Positions 1 to 6,595 of a stretch of DNA of 8,847 bases are shown here, piece after piece. Location of the stretch: assembly GCA_005885025.1 (NCBI GenBank), contig VAYC01000135.1, positions 1-8,847 on the forward strand, written 5' to 3'. The notes beneath the pieces were generated by a model that had not been told where the DNA came from, did no database searches, and saw nothing but the letters and a program-made list of their open reading frames with translations. The translations under genes were made by a program, and so were the position numbers. The stretch comes from Actinomycetota bacterium. Lineage in GTDB: Bacteria; Actinomycetota; UBA4738. Positions within the stretch are counted from its first letter, which is position 1. The number at the start of each line of letters is the position of its first letter.

Positions 1-54
1 GGATGCGGTCGCCCTCCTGGCGGGCCCGGATGCGGTCGCCCTCCTGGCGGGCCC
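1..54. repeat. Perfect 27-bp direct tandem repeat inside gcvH
   Basis: Positions 1-27 and 28-54 are identical. The unit begins GGATGCGGTCGCC and ends GGCGGGCCC, is 27 bp (9 codons, in frame with gcvH) and encodes ARQEGDRIR on the minus strand. More copies may continue to the left. The window starts exactly on a unit boundary, so an assembly-edge artefact is possible. Confidence 0.95.
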
Positions 55-97
55 ACTCGTGCTGCTCCGTGTATTTCACGTCCTTGGGAAAGTCCAT
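1..97 (-). CDS. gcvH: Glycine cleavage system H protein, N-terminal part (runs off window)
   Basis: GcvH is the lipoylated carrier that shuttles the aminomethyl group between the P, T and L proteins of the glycine cleavage complex. Only 32 codons are present. MDFPKDVKYTEQHEWARQEG is a clear match to the family start (xxPxxLKYTxxHEW, then xGDxxxVGIT). The lipoyl-lysine region lies outside the window. After HEW the product reads ARQEGDRIR and then ARQEGDRI again, where family members have this segment once and then go on to VGIT. The duplication is 9 codons and perfect at DNA level. A near-consensus Shine-Dalgarno precedes the ATG. The location a few genes after a pgsA-like gene resembles the actinobacterial pgsA-gcvH neighbourhood. 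Confidence 0.88.
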   Translation of the reverse strand, partial: MDFPKDVKYTEQHEWARQEGDRIRARQEGDRI

Positions 98-101
98 CTC
101 C

Positions 102-107
102 CCTCCT
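102..107 (-). promoter_or_regulatory. Strong Shine-Dalgarno of gcvH
   Basis: The minus strand reads AGGAGG 4 nt before the gcvH ATG, within the purine-rich run GAGGAGGGGAG. It is the most complete ribosome binding site in the window and fixes the gcvH start. The 52 bp between the pncB stop and gcvH otherwise show no clear promoter or terminator. Confidence 0.75.
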
Positions 108-149
108 CGTTCTCCGATGACCCTCGGTTGTTGGATCCGCCCGGGGACG

Positions 150-1349
150 TCAGGCGCTCCGGCCGAAGGGATCGGCCGCCGCGGCGATCTGTTCGAGCGT
201 GCGCTCTCGGATGTCGTGGGGTGAAGGCGGCCCCCTACGCCTCTTCCCCTTCGAGATCCACGTCTCCAGGAGCTCCCTGACCCGGTGTCCGCATCTGGGG
301 CAGTGCCCAAGCCGTGCCGACCATGGCGCGATCCCTCGGTCGCCGCAATCCGGGCACTCCCACAGATGCTTGCGACCGGACAGCTTCCCCCGTTTTGCTC
401 GGGGCCGGCCGTCGACCTCCACGATGTCCAGGGCGAAGTCCACGACGGGTCCGTTGCTGATCGAGGTCCCGACGCCGTACGCGTCCACGTATCGATTCAG
501 CTCCAGGATGCTGCGCTCGTTGATGCCGCCAGACGCGAAGATCCTGACGTGTTGGAAGCCGCGTTCGTCGAGCTCCCAGCGCACCTCTCGCAGGATGGCC
601 CCGAAGTCTCCCCGCCGGCTGGCCGGAGTGTCGAGCCGCACGGCCGCCAGCCGCTTGCCCAACGCCATCGCCGCGGCCACCGCCCCGAATTTCTCGTCCT
701 GGAACGTGTCCACGAGGGCGACCCTGGGGAGGCGGGGGTCCACCACCCGATCGAACGCCTTCCACGCCCGTTCCTCCCCGAGGATCAGGATCAGCGCGTG
801 GGCCATGGTTCCGACGGGGGCGACGCCGATGAGTTCGGCGGCCTTCACCCCCGCGACGCCGTCACACCCGCCCACATAGGCGGCTCGTTCGATCATCGGG
901 GCGATGGCAGGGTGCATACGCCGGGCCCCGAAGGAGTACAGGGGCCTGGCCCCCGCGGCGAGCTTGCAGCGGGCCGCGGCCGTGGCGATCCCCGTAGCCT
1001 GGCAGAGGAGGCCGAGGAGGGCCGTCTCCAGGATGCCGAAGTCGAGGTAAGGACCGACCAGGGTCATCACAGGCTCCTCTGCATAGAAGACCGTGCCCTC
1101 GTTGACCGCCTGGATCTCGATGCCACGGCCGCTCTCCGAGCCGCGCCCCTCGAGGAGCCACAGCGCCTCCTCGAGGCCGGCAAACACGGCCCATCCCCAG
1201 TTGGCAGGGAGGGAACTGGCCCGGATCTCGGCGACGACGAGCGGGTTCTCGTCCTCCGCCCGCAAGACTTCCTGCCCGCGCAGGAAGTAGACGTCGGTGA
1301 CCTGGCCCGAGCGGATGTCGTCGGGCGACGCCACGTGCGGGCTTGTCAC
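150..1349 (-). CDS. pncB: Nicotinate phosphoribosyltransferase with C-terminal zinc-ribbon-like motif
   Basis: The enzyme makes nicotinate mononucleotide from nicotinate and PRPP in the NAD salvage (Preiss-Handler) pathway. The 399-residue product shows YSFGARRMHPA (138-148), GVAGVKAAELIGVAPVGTMAHAL (164-186 in full) with H184 at the position of the autophosphorylated histidine, LVDTF (212-216), VRLDTPASRRGDF (237-249), ASGGINERS (272-280) and YGVGTSISNG (291-300). The C-terminus has CPDC (332-335) and CPRC (350-353), a four-cysteine knuckle like the one in the archaeal (Thermoplasma-type) short form of the enzyme. I chose GTG at 1349: it starts TSPHVASPDDIRSGQVTDVYF, as homologues do. It overlaps the upstream TGA as GTGA and has GAGGAG (1358-1363) 8 nt before it. 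A longer open frame to 1427 has an atypical Gly/Arg-rich extension lying within the upstream gene. Confidence 0.93.
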   Translation of the reverse strand: MTSPHVASPDDIRSGQVTDVYFLRGQEVLRAEDENPLVVAEIRASSLPANWGWAVFAGLEEALWLLEGRGSESGRGIEIQAVNEGTVFYAEEPVMTLVGPYLDFGILETALLGLLCQATGIATAAARCKLAAGARPLYSFGARRMHPAIAPMIERAAYVGGCDGVAGVKAAELIGVAPVGTMAHALILILGEERAWKAFDRVVDPRLPRVALVDTFQDEKFGAVAAAMALGKRLAAVRLDTPASRRGDFGAILREVRWELDERGFQHVRIFASGGINERSILELNRYVDAYGVGTSISNGPVVDFALDIVEVDGRPRAKRGKLSGRKHLWECPDCGDRGIAPWSARLGHCPRCGHRVRELLETWISKGKRRRGPPSPHDIRERTLEQIAAAADPFGRSA

Positions 1350-3838
1350 GTCTTCAGCTCCTCGACCAGTGAGGCGAATTCGGCGGCCAGGGCGGCCGCC
1401 GAACCAGGGTCGCCCGACTCCGCCCACACCCGAACCAGTGGCTCCTGCGGGTGCGGGACCACCAGCGCCCAGTCCTCGCCCCGGAAGGTCTTGACTCCGT
1501 CGATCGTCACCACCCTGCGTTCCCCAAGATGTTCGATGAGACGGCGCATCACCGTTCCCTTGCTCTCCCAGGGGGTGAGCACTTCCTGCTCGGCGATGTG
1601 CGCGGCCGGGAGCTCTTCCAGGACAGATCGGAGAGAGGTCTCGGCCTGGACCAGCAACTCGAGCAGCTTGACCAGCGCCATCAGGGCGTCGTGAGCCGCG
1701 AGGAACTGCGGGAACACGTAGCCACCCGCCTCATCCCCGGCAAAAGTCACGCCCGAACGGTCCGCCTCGGCCGTCAACCCGGCCGAGGAGATCGGAGTCC
1801 AGACAACCTCTCCTCGGCGGCGCCGGATGATCTCCTCCGCCACCCGCGAGGTCGAGACTGGCAGGGCAACCCGGGGCCTTCTGCTCGTGTGGGCCACGAG
1901 CCAAACGTAGGCGAGGAGCGCCGTTCGCCCATCCACGGTCTGTCCCGAGGCGTCGAGCAGCTGAAGCCGCTCCCCCGTCGAATCGACCAGAGCGCCGAGT
2001 TCCGACCCGCTGCCCCGGACCAGGCGTTCGAGCTGGGCGAGGTGATGTTCCGTGTCCTCCTCCGACTGGACGAGCCGTGCCTCGTCCAGGACCGCGTTGA
2101 CGCTCAGCACCTCGGCCCCGATTCGCCCCAAGACGTGGGGAACCGTCAGCGAAGCGCTCCCGCATCCGCAGTCCACTACGAGCTTCCACCGTCGCTCCCT
2201 CAGCGCCCCCACGTCGACCTGGTCCAGGAGGCCCCTCGCGTAGAAGTCGCGGCCGCGGGCCGGAAGGTTCAGCTCGCCGAGATCGTGGGAGAAGGCCCGC
2301 CGAAGATCGTCGCGGTAATAGGCTCGTTCGAGCTGCCGTTGGGTCGCTGGCCCGATGTCGATGCCTCGCTCGTCGAAGAACTGGATCTCCACGGAAGACG
2401 GATCGGAGGGCGCCGTCCGAACCGAGAATCCCCCGCCGGCCCGGGCCGAGCGGACGTGGAACCTGGCAACGGGTGCGGGGACCAGCTCGAGGTCATGGCA
2501 GTCGATGCCGCCCGCATTGACCCCCGCGACCATGGCCCGCTTGAGGATGCGGGCCGCGCGCGTGGCATCCCGGCAGCCCGCGACAGTGGTTCCACGAGGC
2601 TGGAGGGTGGCGTAGGCCAGCGCCAGACGAAGGGCCAACTCTGGGGTGATGTCGAGATTGAAGAGGCCGGCCACGCCGCGCTCCCCGAACAGGCCCCGAG
2701 CCCCCCCGGATTGCCAAACGATCGACTTGGACACGATGGCCCCAGGCTCGACCGACTTGAAGGGGTAAACCTTGACCTGAGGTTGCAGGACGGCGCCTTC
2801 CCCGATGTGGCACTCGTCGGCCACCACCACGCCCTCCTCCAACCGAGCTCCGGCCTTGACGTCGCTGTTCTTGCCCACCACGCAGCCCAGCAGGCTGGCT
2901 GAGGGGCCCACGTATACGTAATCGTGGAGCACCGACCGGTGCACGAACGCCCCGGACTTGATCGACACACCCCGCCCGACCACCGTGTGCTCCCGCAGGG
3001 AGGCCCCGCCCTCGATCCGGCTGTAGGCGCCGATGAAGGCGGGTCCCTGGACGTTGGCATCAGGATCCACCTCGGCTCCTTCGCCCAGCCAGATACCGTG
3101 GCGGAGCTCGAAACCGGCGAGCTCCGCGTCCACCTTCCGGTCCAGGACGTCGCGGTGGGCCGCGAGATAGGCTCCGACGTTACCGACGTCGGTCCAGTAG
3201 CGGTCGGTGACGTATCCGTAGATGGGACAGCCCTTCTCCAAGAGCAAGGGGAAGAGGTCCTTGGAGAAGTCGAATTCCTCGCCGTCGGGGATCGAGTCGA
3301 TGACGTCTCGTTCCAGCACGTAGATGCCGGTATTGATGGTGTCGCTGAACACGTCGCCCCACCCGGGCTTCTCGAGGAATCGCTCCACCCGACCCGACTC
3401 GTCGGTGATGACGATGCCGAACTCCAAGGGGTTGGGAACGCGGGCCAGGGTCACGGTGACGGCCGCCCCGGTCGATTCGTGGAACTTGACCATCTCGGTG
3501 AGATCCACGTCGGTCAGGGTGTCCCCCGAAAGCACGAGGGTCCGGTCGTCCAGGAGCGGGGCGGCGTTCCTGACGCTCCCGGCCGTCCCCAGCGGCTCCT
3601 CCTCGGTGGCATAGGAGAGCGAGACGCCGAGGTCCGAGCCGTCTCCGAAGTAGTTCCGCACCACGCTGGCCAGGAATTGAACGGTGGCGATGACCTCGGT
3701 GAACCCATGGCTGCGGGCGAGCCGAAGAGTGTGCTCCATCATCGGGCGTCCCACGATGGGGAGCATCGGTTTGGGTTGATTGCTGGTGAGGGGGCGGAGC
3801 CTGCTTCCCTGGCCACCCGCCATGACCACCGCCCTCAT
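1346..3838 (-). CDS. Sugar-nucleotide pyrophosphorylase / beta-helix / phosphomannomutase-like fusion protein
   Basis: The 830-residue product has three parts. Residues 1-235 are a nucleotidyltransferase domain with GGQGSRLRPLT (8-18), PKPMLP (22-27), SGD (104-106) and EKP (156-158), the active-site pattern of mannose- or glucose-1-phosphate nucleotidyltransferases. Residues 250-372 are hexapeptide-like repeats of a left-handed beta helix. Residues 380-830 resemble the alpha-D-phosphohexomutase fold, with FFDERGIDI (487-495), GDEAGGYVFP (701-710) and a phosphate-loop remnant PHPQEPLVRVW (795-805). The mutase active site looks degraded: the phosphoserine loop (usually TASHNP) is RTAPSDP (474-480), and the metal loop (DGDxDR) is DSTGER (619-624). 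Fusions of this kind are annotated as mannose-1-phosphate guanylyltransferases in actinobacteria and cyanobacteria. GDP-mannose is thus the likeliest product, but glucose or other sugar and nucleotide specificity cannot be read here. The TGA overlaps the next start as GTGA. Confidence 0.88.
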   Translation of the reverse strand: MRAVVMAGGQGSRLRPLTSNQPKPMLPIVGRPMMEHTLRLARSHGFTEVIATVQFLASVVRNYFGDGSDLGVSLSYATEEEPLGTAGSVRNAAPLLDDRTLVLSGDTLTDVDLTEMVKFHESTGAAVTVTLARVPNPLEFGIVITDESGRVERFLEKPGWGDVFSDTINTGIYVLERDVIDSIPDGEEFDFSKDLFPLLLEKGCPIYGYVTDRYWTDVGNVGAYLAAHRDVLDRKVDAELAGFELRHGIWLGEGAEVDPDANVQGPAFIGAYSRIEGGASLREHTVVGRGVSIKSGAFVHRSVLHDYVYVGPSASLLGCVVGKNSDVKAGARLEEGVVVADECHIGEGAVLQPQVKVYPFKSVEPGAIVSKSIVWQSGGARGLFGERGVAGLFNLDITPELALRLALAYATLQPRGTTVAGCRDATRAARILKRAMVAGVNAGGIDCHDLELVPAPVARFHVRSARAGGGFSVRTAPSDPSSVEIQFFDERGIDIGPATQRQLERAYYRDDLRRAFSHDLGELNLPARGRDFYARGLLDQVDVGALRERRWKLVVDCGCGSASLTVPHVLGRIGAEVLSVNAVLDEARLVQSEEDTEHHLAQLERLVRGSGSELGALVDSTGERLQLLDASGQTVDGRTALLAYVWLVAHTSRRPRVALPVSTSRVAEEIIRRRRGEVVWTPISSAGLTAEADRSGVTFAGDEAGGYVFPQFLAAHDALMALVKLLELLVQAETSLRSVLEELPAAHIAEQEVLTPWESKGTVMRRLIEHLGERRVVTIDGVKTFRGEDWALVVPHPQEPLVRVWAESGDPGSAAALAAEFASLVEELKT

Positions 3839-3845
3839 GCAGGAA

Positions 3846-4457
3846 TCATATCCGCCGGTCCCGGCGAGCCATCCGGACGGCCCGTGCCACGTCGGCCGCG
3901 TAGATGGCGGTCGCCGCGTAGTACAGGACGATCCCGATCCCGTAGAGCACCCACCCGGCTGGGAGCGCTATCCGGTGGAGCGACAGGCCGAAGTTGCCCC
4001 ACGCCACGAGGGGGATCCCGCTCATGAGCCCGAAGGTCGCCGCCTTGCCGATCCACCGGACCTCCAGACGGACCTTCAGCGCGATGAGCATCGCGAAGCC
4101 GGCCAGGAGGATCAGTCCGTCCCGAACGATCACGAGCAGCGCCGCCCACAGCGGGAAGGCGTCCCTCGCCACCATGGCCACCAGTGCCGCCATGATGGCC
4201 AGCCGATCGGCAACGGGGTCCAGGATCTTCCCGACGGTGGAGACCTGGTCCGTGTGCCGGGCGATGTACCCGTCGACCCAATCGGTCGCCACAACGGCCC
4301 CGAGCAGCAGCAGCCCAGCGGTCTCCGTCCCGTGATGAAGGATCAGGACAACGAACACCGGGATGAGCAGGATGCGGAAGAAGGAGACCACGTTGGGGAC
4401 CGTGGCGATCCGGTCGAGCCTTGCGGGCGCGACACCTCCGTCCTCTACCCCACCCAT
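3846..4457 (-). CDS. pgsA: CDP-alcohol phosphatidyltransferase (PgsA-like)
   Basis: Members of this membrane family transfer a phosphatidyl group from CDP-diacylglycerol to an alcohol. PgsA makes phosphatidylglycerol phosphate from glycerol 3-phosphate. The 203-residue product carries the full family signature D59xxDGxxAR(x8)G76xxxD80xxxD84, whose aspartates bind the catalytic metals. The preceding PNVVSFFRILLIPVFVVLIL (21-40) is the typical first membrane segment of PgsA-type proteins. Hydrophobic stretches near 21-41, 47-58, 86-96, 103-125, 143-155 and 168-190 agree with the usual six-helix fold, and the C-terminus is basic (RMARRDRRI). Cardiolipin synthase or another CDP-alcohol transferase cannot be excluded, because actinobacteria have several paralogues with the same signature. 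The stop is 7 bp from the next start. Start support is a GAGG at 6 nt spacing, within a small hairpin. Confidence 0.88.
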   Translation of the reverse strand: MGGVEDGGVAPARLDRIATVPNVVSFFRILLIPVFVVLILHHGTETAGLLLLGAVVATDWVDGYIARHTDQVSTVGKILDPVADRLAIMAALVAMVARDAFPLWAALLVIVRDGLILLAGFAMLIALKVRLEVRWIGKAATFGLMSGIPLVAWGNFGLSLHRIALPAGWVLYGIGIVLYYAATAIYAADVARAVRMARRDRRI

Positions 4458-4477
4458 AGGGAACCTCGATCCGAGGT
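4458..4477 (-). promoter_or_regulatory. Hairpin overlapping the pgsA ribosome binding site
   Basis: On the minus strand ACCTCG (4477-4472), loop GAT and CGAGGT (4468-4463) form a perfect 6-bp stem, followed by TCCCT and the pgsA ATG. The only plausible Shine-Dalgarno, GAGG (4467-4464), 6 nt before the ATG, lies inside the 3' arm and would be sequestered when the stem forms. The stem is short with a 3-nt loop, so its stability and any regulatory role are inference. It lacks a U-tract, which argues against a terminator. Confidence 0.4.
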
Positions 4478-4509
4478 CGAGCGTTAGATCCGGCGAGATT
4501 CAACCTCTA

Positions 4510-4587
4510 TGGTCGGGCCGGGCGGATTTGAACCGCCGACCTCTTGACCCCCAGTCAAGCGCGCTAACCAAACTGCGCCACGGCCCG
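4510..4587 (-). tRNA. tRNA-Pro, anticodon GGG, CCA encoded
   Basis: The minus strand folds into a complete cloverleaf. The acceptor stem is CGGGCCG/CGGCCCG with all 7 pairs, including the C1-G72 pair typical of bacterial tRNA-Pro. The D stem is GCGC/GCGC, the anticodon stem CTTGA/TCAAG with loop CTGGGGG, the variable loop AGGTC, and the T stem GGCGG/CCGCC with loop TTCAAAT. Discriminator A73 is followed by an encoded CCA (4510-4512). The anticodon GGG at 34-36 reads CCC and CCU, with G37 as expected for tRNA-Pro. The gene is co-directional with der and pgsA, with 15 bp to der and 52 bp to pgsA. I see no obvious promoter or terminator of its own, so it may be cut from a longer transcript. Confidence 0.97.
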
Positions 4588-4602
4588 ATGCTTCGGTCGA
4601 TT

Positions 4603-5937
4603 CTACCGGCCCGGACGTCGCGGGGTCTGAGCTCCCCTCCCTCGCCCCCTTCTCCGCGCTCGGAAGATCAGTCGCACGGGAGTGCCCCGGAGGCCGAAAG
4701 CGCTCCGGAGGACGCCCTCGAGGTAGCGCCGGTAGGTCGGTCCGGGGTCCCCTGACCCGAAGAGCACGAAAGTGGGCGGGCCAACCCCCACCTGAGTCCC
4801 GTAGCGGATGAGGCCTGCCCGGCTCGGAGGGGGATGCGCGCCGGTGGCATCCTGAAGGACGCGGTTCACCTCGGCGGTCGGGACGCGTCGCGTCCACGCC
4901 TCGTGCACGGCGAGGAGGGCCGGCATCAACCGCCCCACTCCCGAACCCGAGAGCGCCGAAGTCTTCACCACGGGCGTGCCCGGGAAGACCTCGAGCTTGC
5001 GGCCAAGGTCCTCGTACCTCGCGGCCCTCTCCCCGCTCGGAACGAGGTCCCACTTGTTCAGGACGGCCACCAACCCCCGCCCGGCCTCGGTCACCCTGGC
5101 GGCCACGCGCTTGTCTTCTCCCGTCAAGCCTTCGCTCGCGTCGACGACCAGCAGGGCGACGTGCGCCGCGTCGATGGCCTTGAGGGACCGGACCAGCCCG
5201 TAGTACTCGACCCCTTCGGTCTTGCCCGGCCGGCGGAAGCCGGCCGTATCGACGAACCGGAACCTTCGACCCTCGACCTCAACCACAGAGTCCACCGCAT
5301 CGCGGGTGGTGCCGGGTTCGGCGTGCACCACGACCCGCTCTTCCCGCACCAGGCGGTTGAAGAGGGAGGACTTCCCCACGTTCGGCCTGCCGACGATGGC
5401 GAATCGGGCCTCGTCCTCCAGGGGCTCCTCGGGCCGCTCCGGGATGAGCTCGACGACCTGATCGAGCAGCTCTCCGGTCCCCCGCCCGTGCAACGCCGAG
5501 ATCAGCAGCGGTTCGCCCAGGCCGAGCCCGTGGAATTCGGCAGCCAGCGGTTCGTGAGCCTCGGTGTCGACCTTGTTGGCCACCACCACCACTGGTCGAG
5601 AGGAACGACGCAGAAGCCGGCCAAGCTCCTCGTCCTCCGCCGTCAAACCCGCCGCGGCGTCGACCACCAAGAGGATCAGGTCGGCTTCCTCTGACGCCAG
5701 CAGTGCGTGCTTGACAACGGCCGCCTCCACGCCCCGGGGGCGGCTCATCAACCCGCCCGTGTCGATCACGACGAACCTCCTGCCCCGCCACTCGACGGGA
5801 AGCTCCAGGCGGTCCCTGGTCACCCCTGCGCTCTCGTGGGCGATGGCTTCCCTCCGACCGACCAGTCGGTTGACCAGCGTCGACTTGCCAACGTTCTGCC
5901 GGCCGATAACAGCGACCGTGGGCAGGGCCCCGCTCAT
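4603..5937 (-). CDS. der: Ribosome biogenesis GTPase Der (EngA)
   Basis: Der is a tandem GTPase needed for 50S subunit assembly. The 444-residue product has the full architecture. G domain 1 has GRQNVGKST (12-20), DTGG (59-62) and NKVD (121-124). G domain 2 has GRPNVGKSS (183-191), DTAG (230-233) and NKWD (294-297). The C-terminal KH-like domain covers about 350-428, including AHPPP and GTQVGVGPPTFVLF. The first P-loop has Gln where Pro is usual (GRQNVGKS), a mild variant that keeps the Lys and Ser. A short basic tail (RARRRGRGRG) ends the protein. The ATG is firmly set: it overlaps the cmk TGA by 4 bp and is preceded by AGGAAGG (5945-5951) at 7 nt spacing. The stop is 15 bp from the tRNA 5' end. 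Confidence 0.97.
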   Translation of the reverse strand: MSGALPTVAVIGRQNVGKSTLVNRLVGRREAIAHESAGVTRDRLELPVEWRGRRFVVIDTGGLMSRPRGVEAAVVKHALLASEEADLILLVVDAAAGLTAEDEELGRLLRRSSRPVVVVANKVDTEAHEPLAAEFHGLGLGEPLLISALHGRGTGELLDQVVELIPERPEEPLEDEARFAIVGRPNVGKSSLFNRLVREERVVVHAEPGTTRDAVDSVVEVEGRRFRFVDTAGFRRPGKTEGVEYYGLVRSLKAIDAAHVALLVVDASEGLTGEDKRVAARVTEAGRGLVAVLNKWDLVPSGERAARYEDLGRKLEVFPGTPVVKTSALSGSGVGRLMPALLAVHEAWTRRVPTAEVNRVLQDATGAHPPPSRAGLIRYGTQVGVGPPTFVLFGSGDPGPTYRRYLEGVLRSAFGLRGTPVRLIFRARRRGRGRGAQTPRRPGR

Positions 5938-6595
5938 TGACCGGCCTTCCTCTCGCGGGTCGTTTCCACCAGCTCCTGAGCACGAGCCAAGACCTGGCGG
6001 CGGTTGAGCCGGGTCGTATCCAAGACGGTGGCGTCCGGGGCCGGTTCCAGTGGGTTCGTGCCACCGCCTCGGCGGCAGCGCTCGCACCTCCCCGCTCCCG
6101 CGCCCGCCGCCGCGCTCGTTCCCGGGGGAGGGCGGAGAGGAAGATCTTCACGTCCGCGTCCGGGAAAACCACCTGGCCGATGTCCCGTCCTTCCATCACG
6201 CATCCGTCGGCGCCGAGCTTGCGCTGCTCGGCCCGCATCACCGCTCGAACCTCGGGGTGGCTGGAGGTCCTCGAGACCGCTGCCTCGACCTCGCGGGAGG
6301 TCAGACTCGAGCCCGCGGGTTTCCCGTCGATGGCCAACTCCACCACTGTCCGGCCGGGCTGCAAGGAGAAGCGGAAACTGCGAGCAATCTCCGCCAGTCC
6401 GGCGGCGTCTTCGAGCCCGATCTCCCGTTGCAGGGCGCGGGCGGCCACTGCCCGATACATGAGACCGGTGTTGACATACGGGAGGTGAAGACGGCGAGCG
6501 AGGGCTCGGGCCAGCGTGCTCTTGCCGGCGCCGGCCGGCCCATCGATGGCCACGATGAACCCACGCTTGGGGATCCGCGACGCGATGTGGCCCAT
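5934..6595 (-). CDS. cmk: Cytidylate kinase, frame-disrupted with an internal deletion
   Basis: Cytidylate kinase phosphorylates CMP/dCMP with ATP for nucleic acid and lipid precursor supply. In the first frame I see the P-loop GPAGAGKST (19-27), VNTGLMYRA (41-49, usually DTGxMYRA) and MEGRDIGQVVFPDADVKIFLSA (134-155). The end of the gene (NPLEPAPDATVLDTT through ERKAGQ, then TGA) lies in the -1 frame relative to this, crossing near 6056-6070. The C-terminal frame is the genuine one: its stop overlaps the der ATG as ATGA. About 14-16 residues expected between ARRRARERGG and NPLEP are missing, including the conserved RDxxDSxR segment that contacts CMP in this family. The needed insertion is 1 mod 3 nt, so one deletion of about 46-49 nt would explain both defects. 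The start is uncertain: ATG 6595 fits the family N-terminus but lacks a good Shine-Dalgarno, and ATG 6628 is the alternative. Confidence 0.85.
6060..6079. repeat. GC-rich inverted repeat at the cmk frame break
   Basis: The plus strand reads GCCACCGCCTCGGCGGCAGC. CCGC (6064-6067) pairs with GCGG (6072-6075) around a CTCG loop, and the outer GC/GC ends (6060-6061 and 6078-6079) can also pair across two mismatches. It lies immediately next to where the cmk frame changes. Such hairpins are known hotspots for polymerase slippage and sequencing loss, so it may mark the origin of the lesion. A biological role is not implied. Confidence 0.5.

Noticed and set aside
1..54. The 27-bp repeats as a CRISPR array or minisatellite outside genes
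   Set aside because: The units are directly adjacent with no spacer and lie in frame within gcvH.
1349..1427. Start of pncB at the upstream ATG (425 residues)
   Set aside because: The extra 26 residues are Gly/Arg-rich, lie inside the upstream gene and do not resemble family N-termini. The GTG with good Shine-Dalgarno and a 4-bp overlap is preferred.
285..1694. Long plus-strand open frame antisense to pncB (469 codons), and similar ones at 1451-2902, 2924-4027 and 4834-5694
   Set aside because: They lie opposite strongly supported genes, have no recognisable motif, show low-complexity composition rich in His/Arg/Pro/Gly, and are expected from codon bias in GC-rich DNA.
4463..4477. The 6-bp hairpin downstream of tRNA-Pro as a Rho-independent terminator
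   Set aside because: The stem is short and is followed by TCCCTATGGG rather than a U-tract.
4510..4587. tRNA-Pro as an integration (att) site
   Set aside because: No integrase, no repeat of the tRNA 3' end elsewhere in the window and no foreign-looking genes on either side.
6040..6080. Programmed -1 frameshifting as the explanation for the split cmk
   Set aside because: The direction fits (-1), but there is no X XXY YYZ slippery heptamer, and frameshifting alone would still leave the RDxxDSxR segment missing.
6470..6500. TTGACA on the plus strand near 6469-6474 as a promoter -35 box
   Set aside because: It is inside cmk on the opposite strand, with no matching -10 box and no plus-strand gene downstream.
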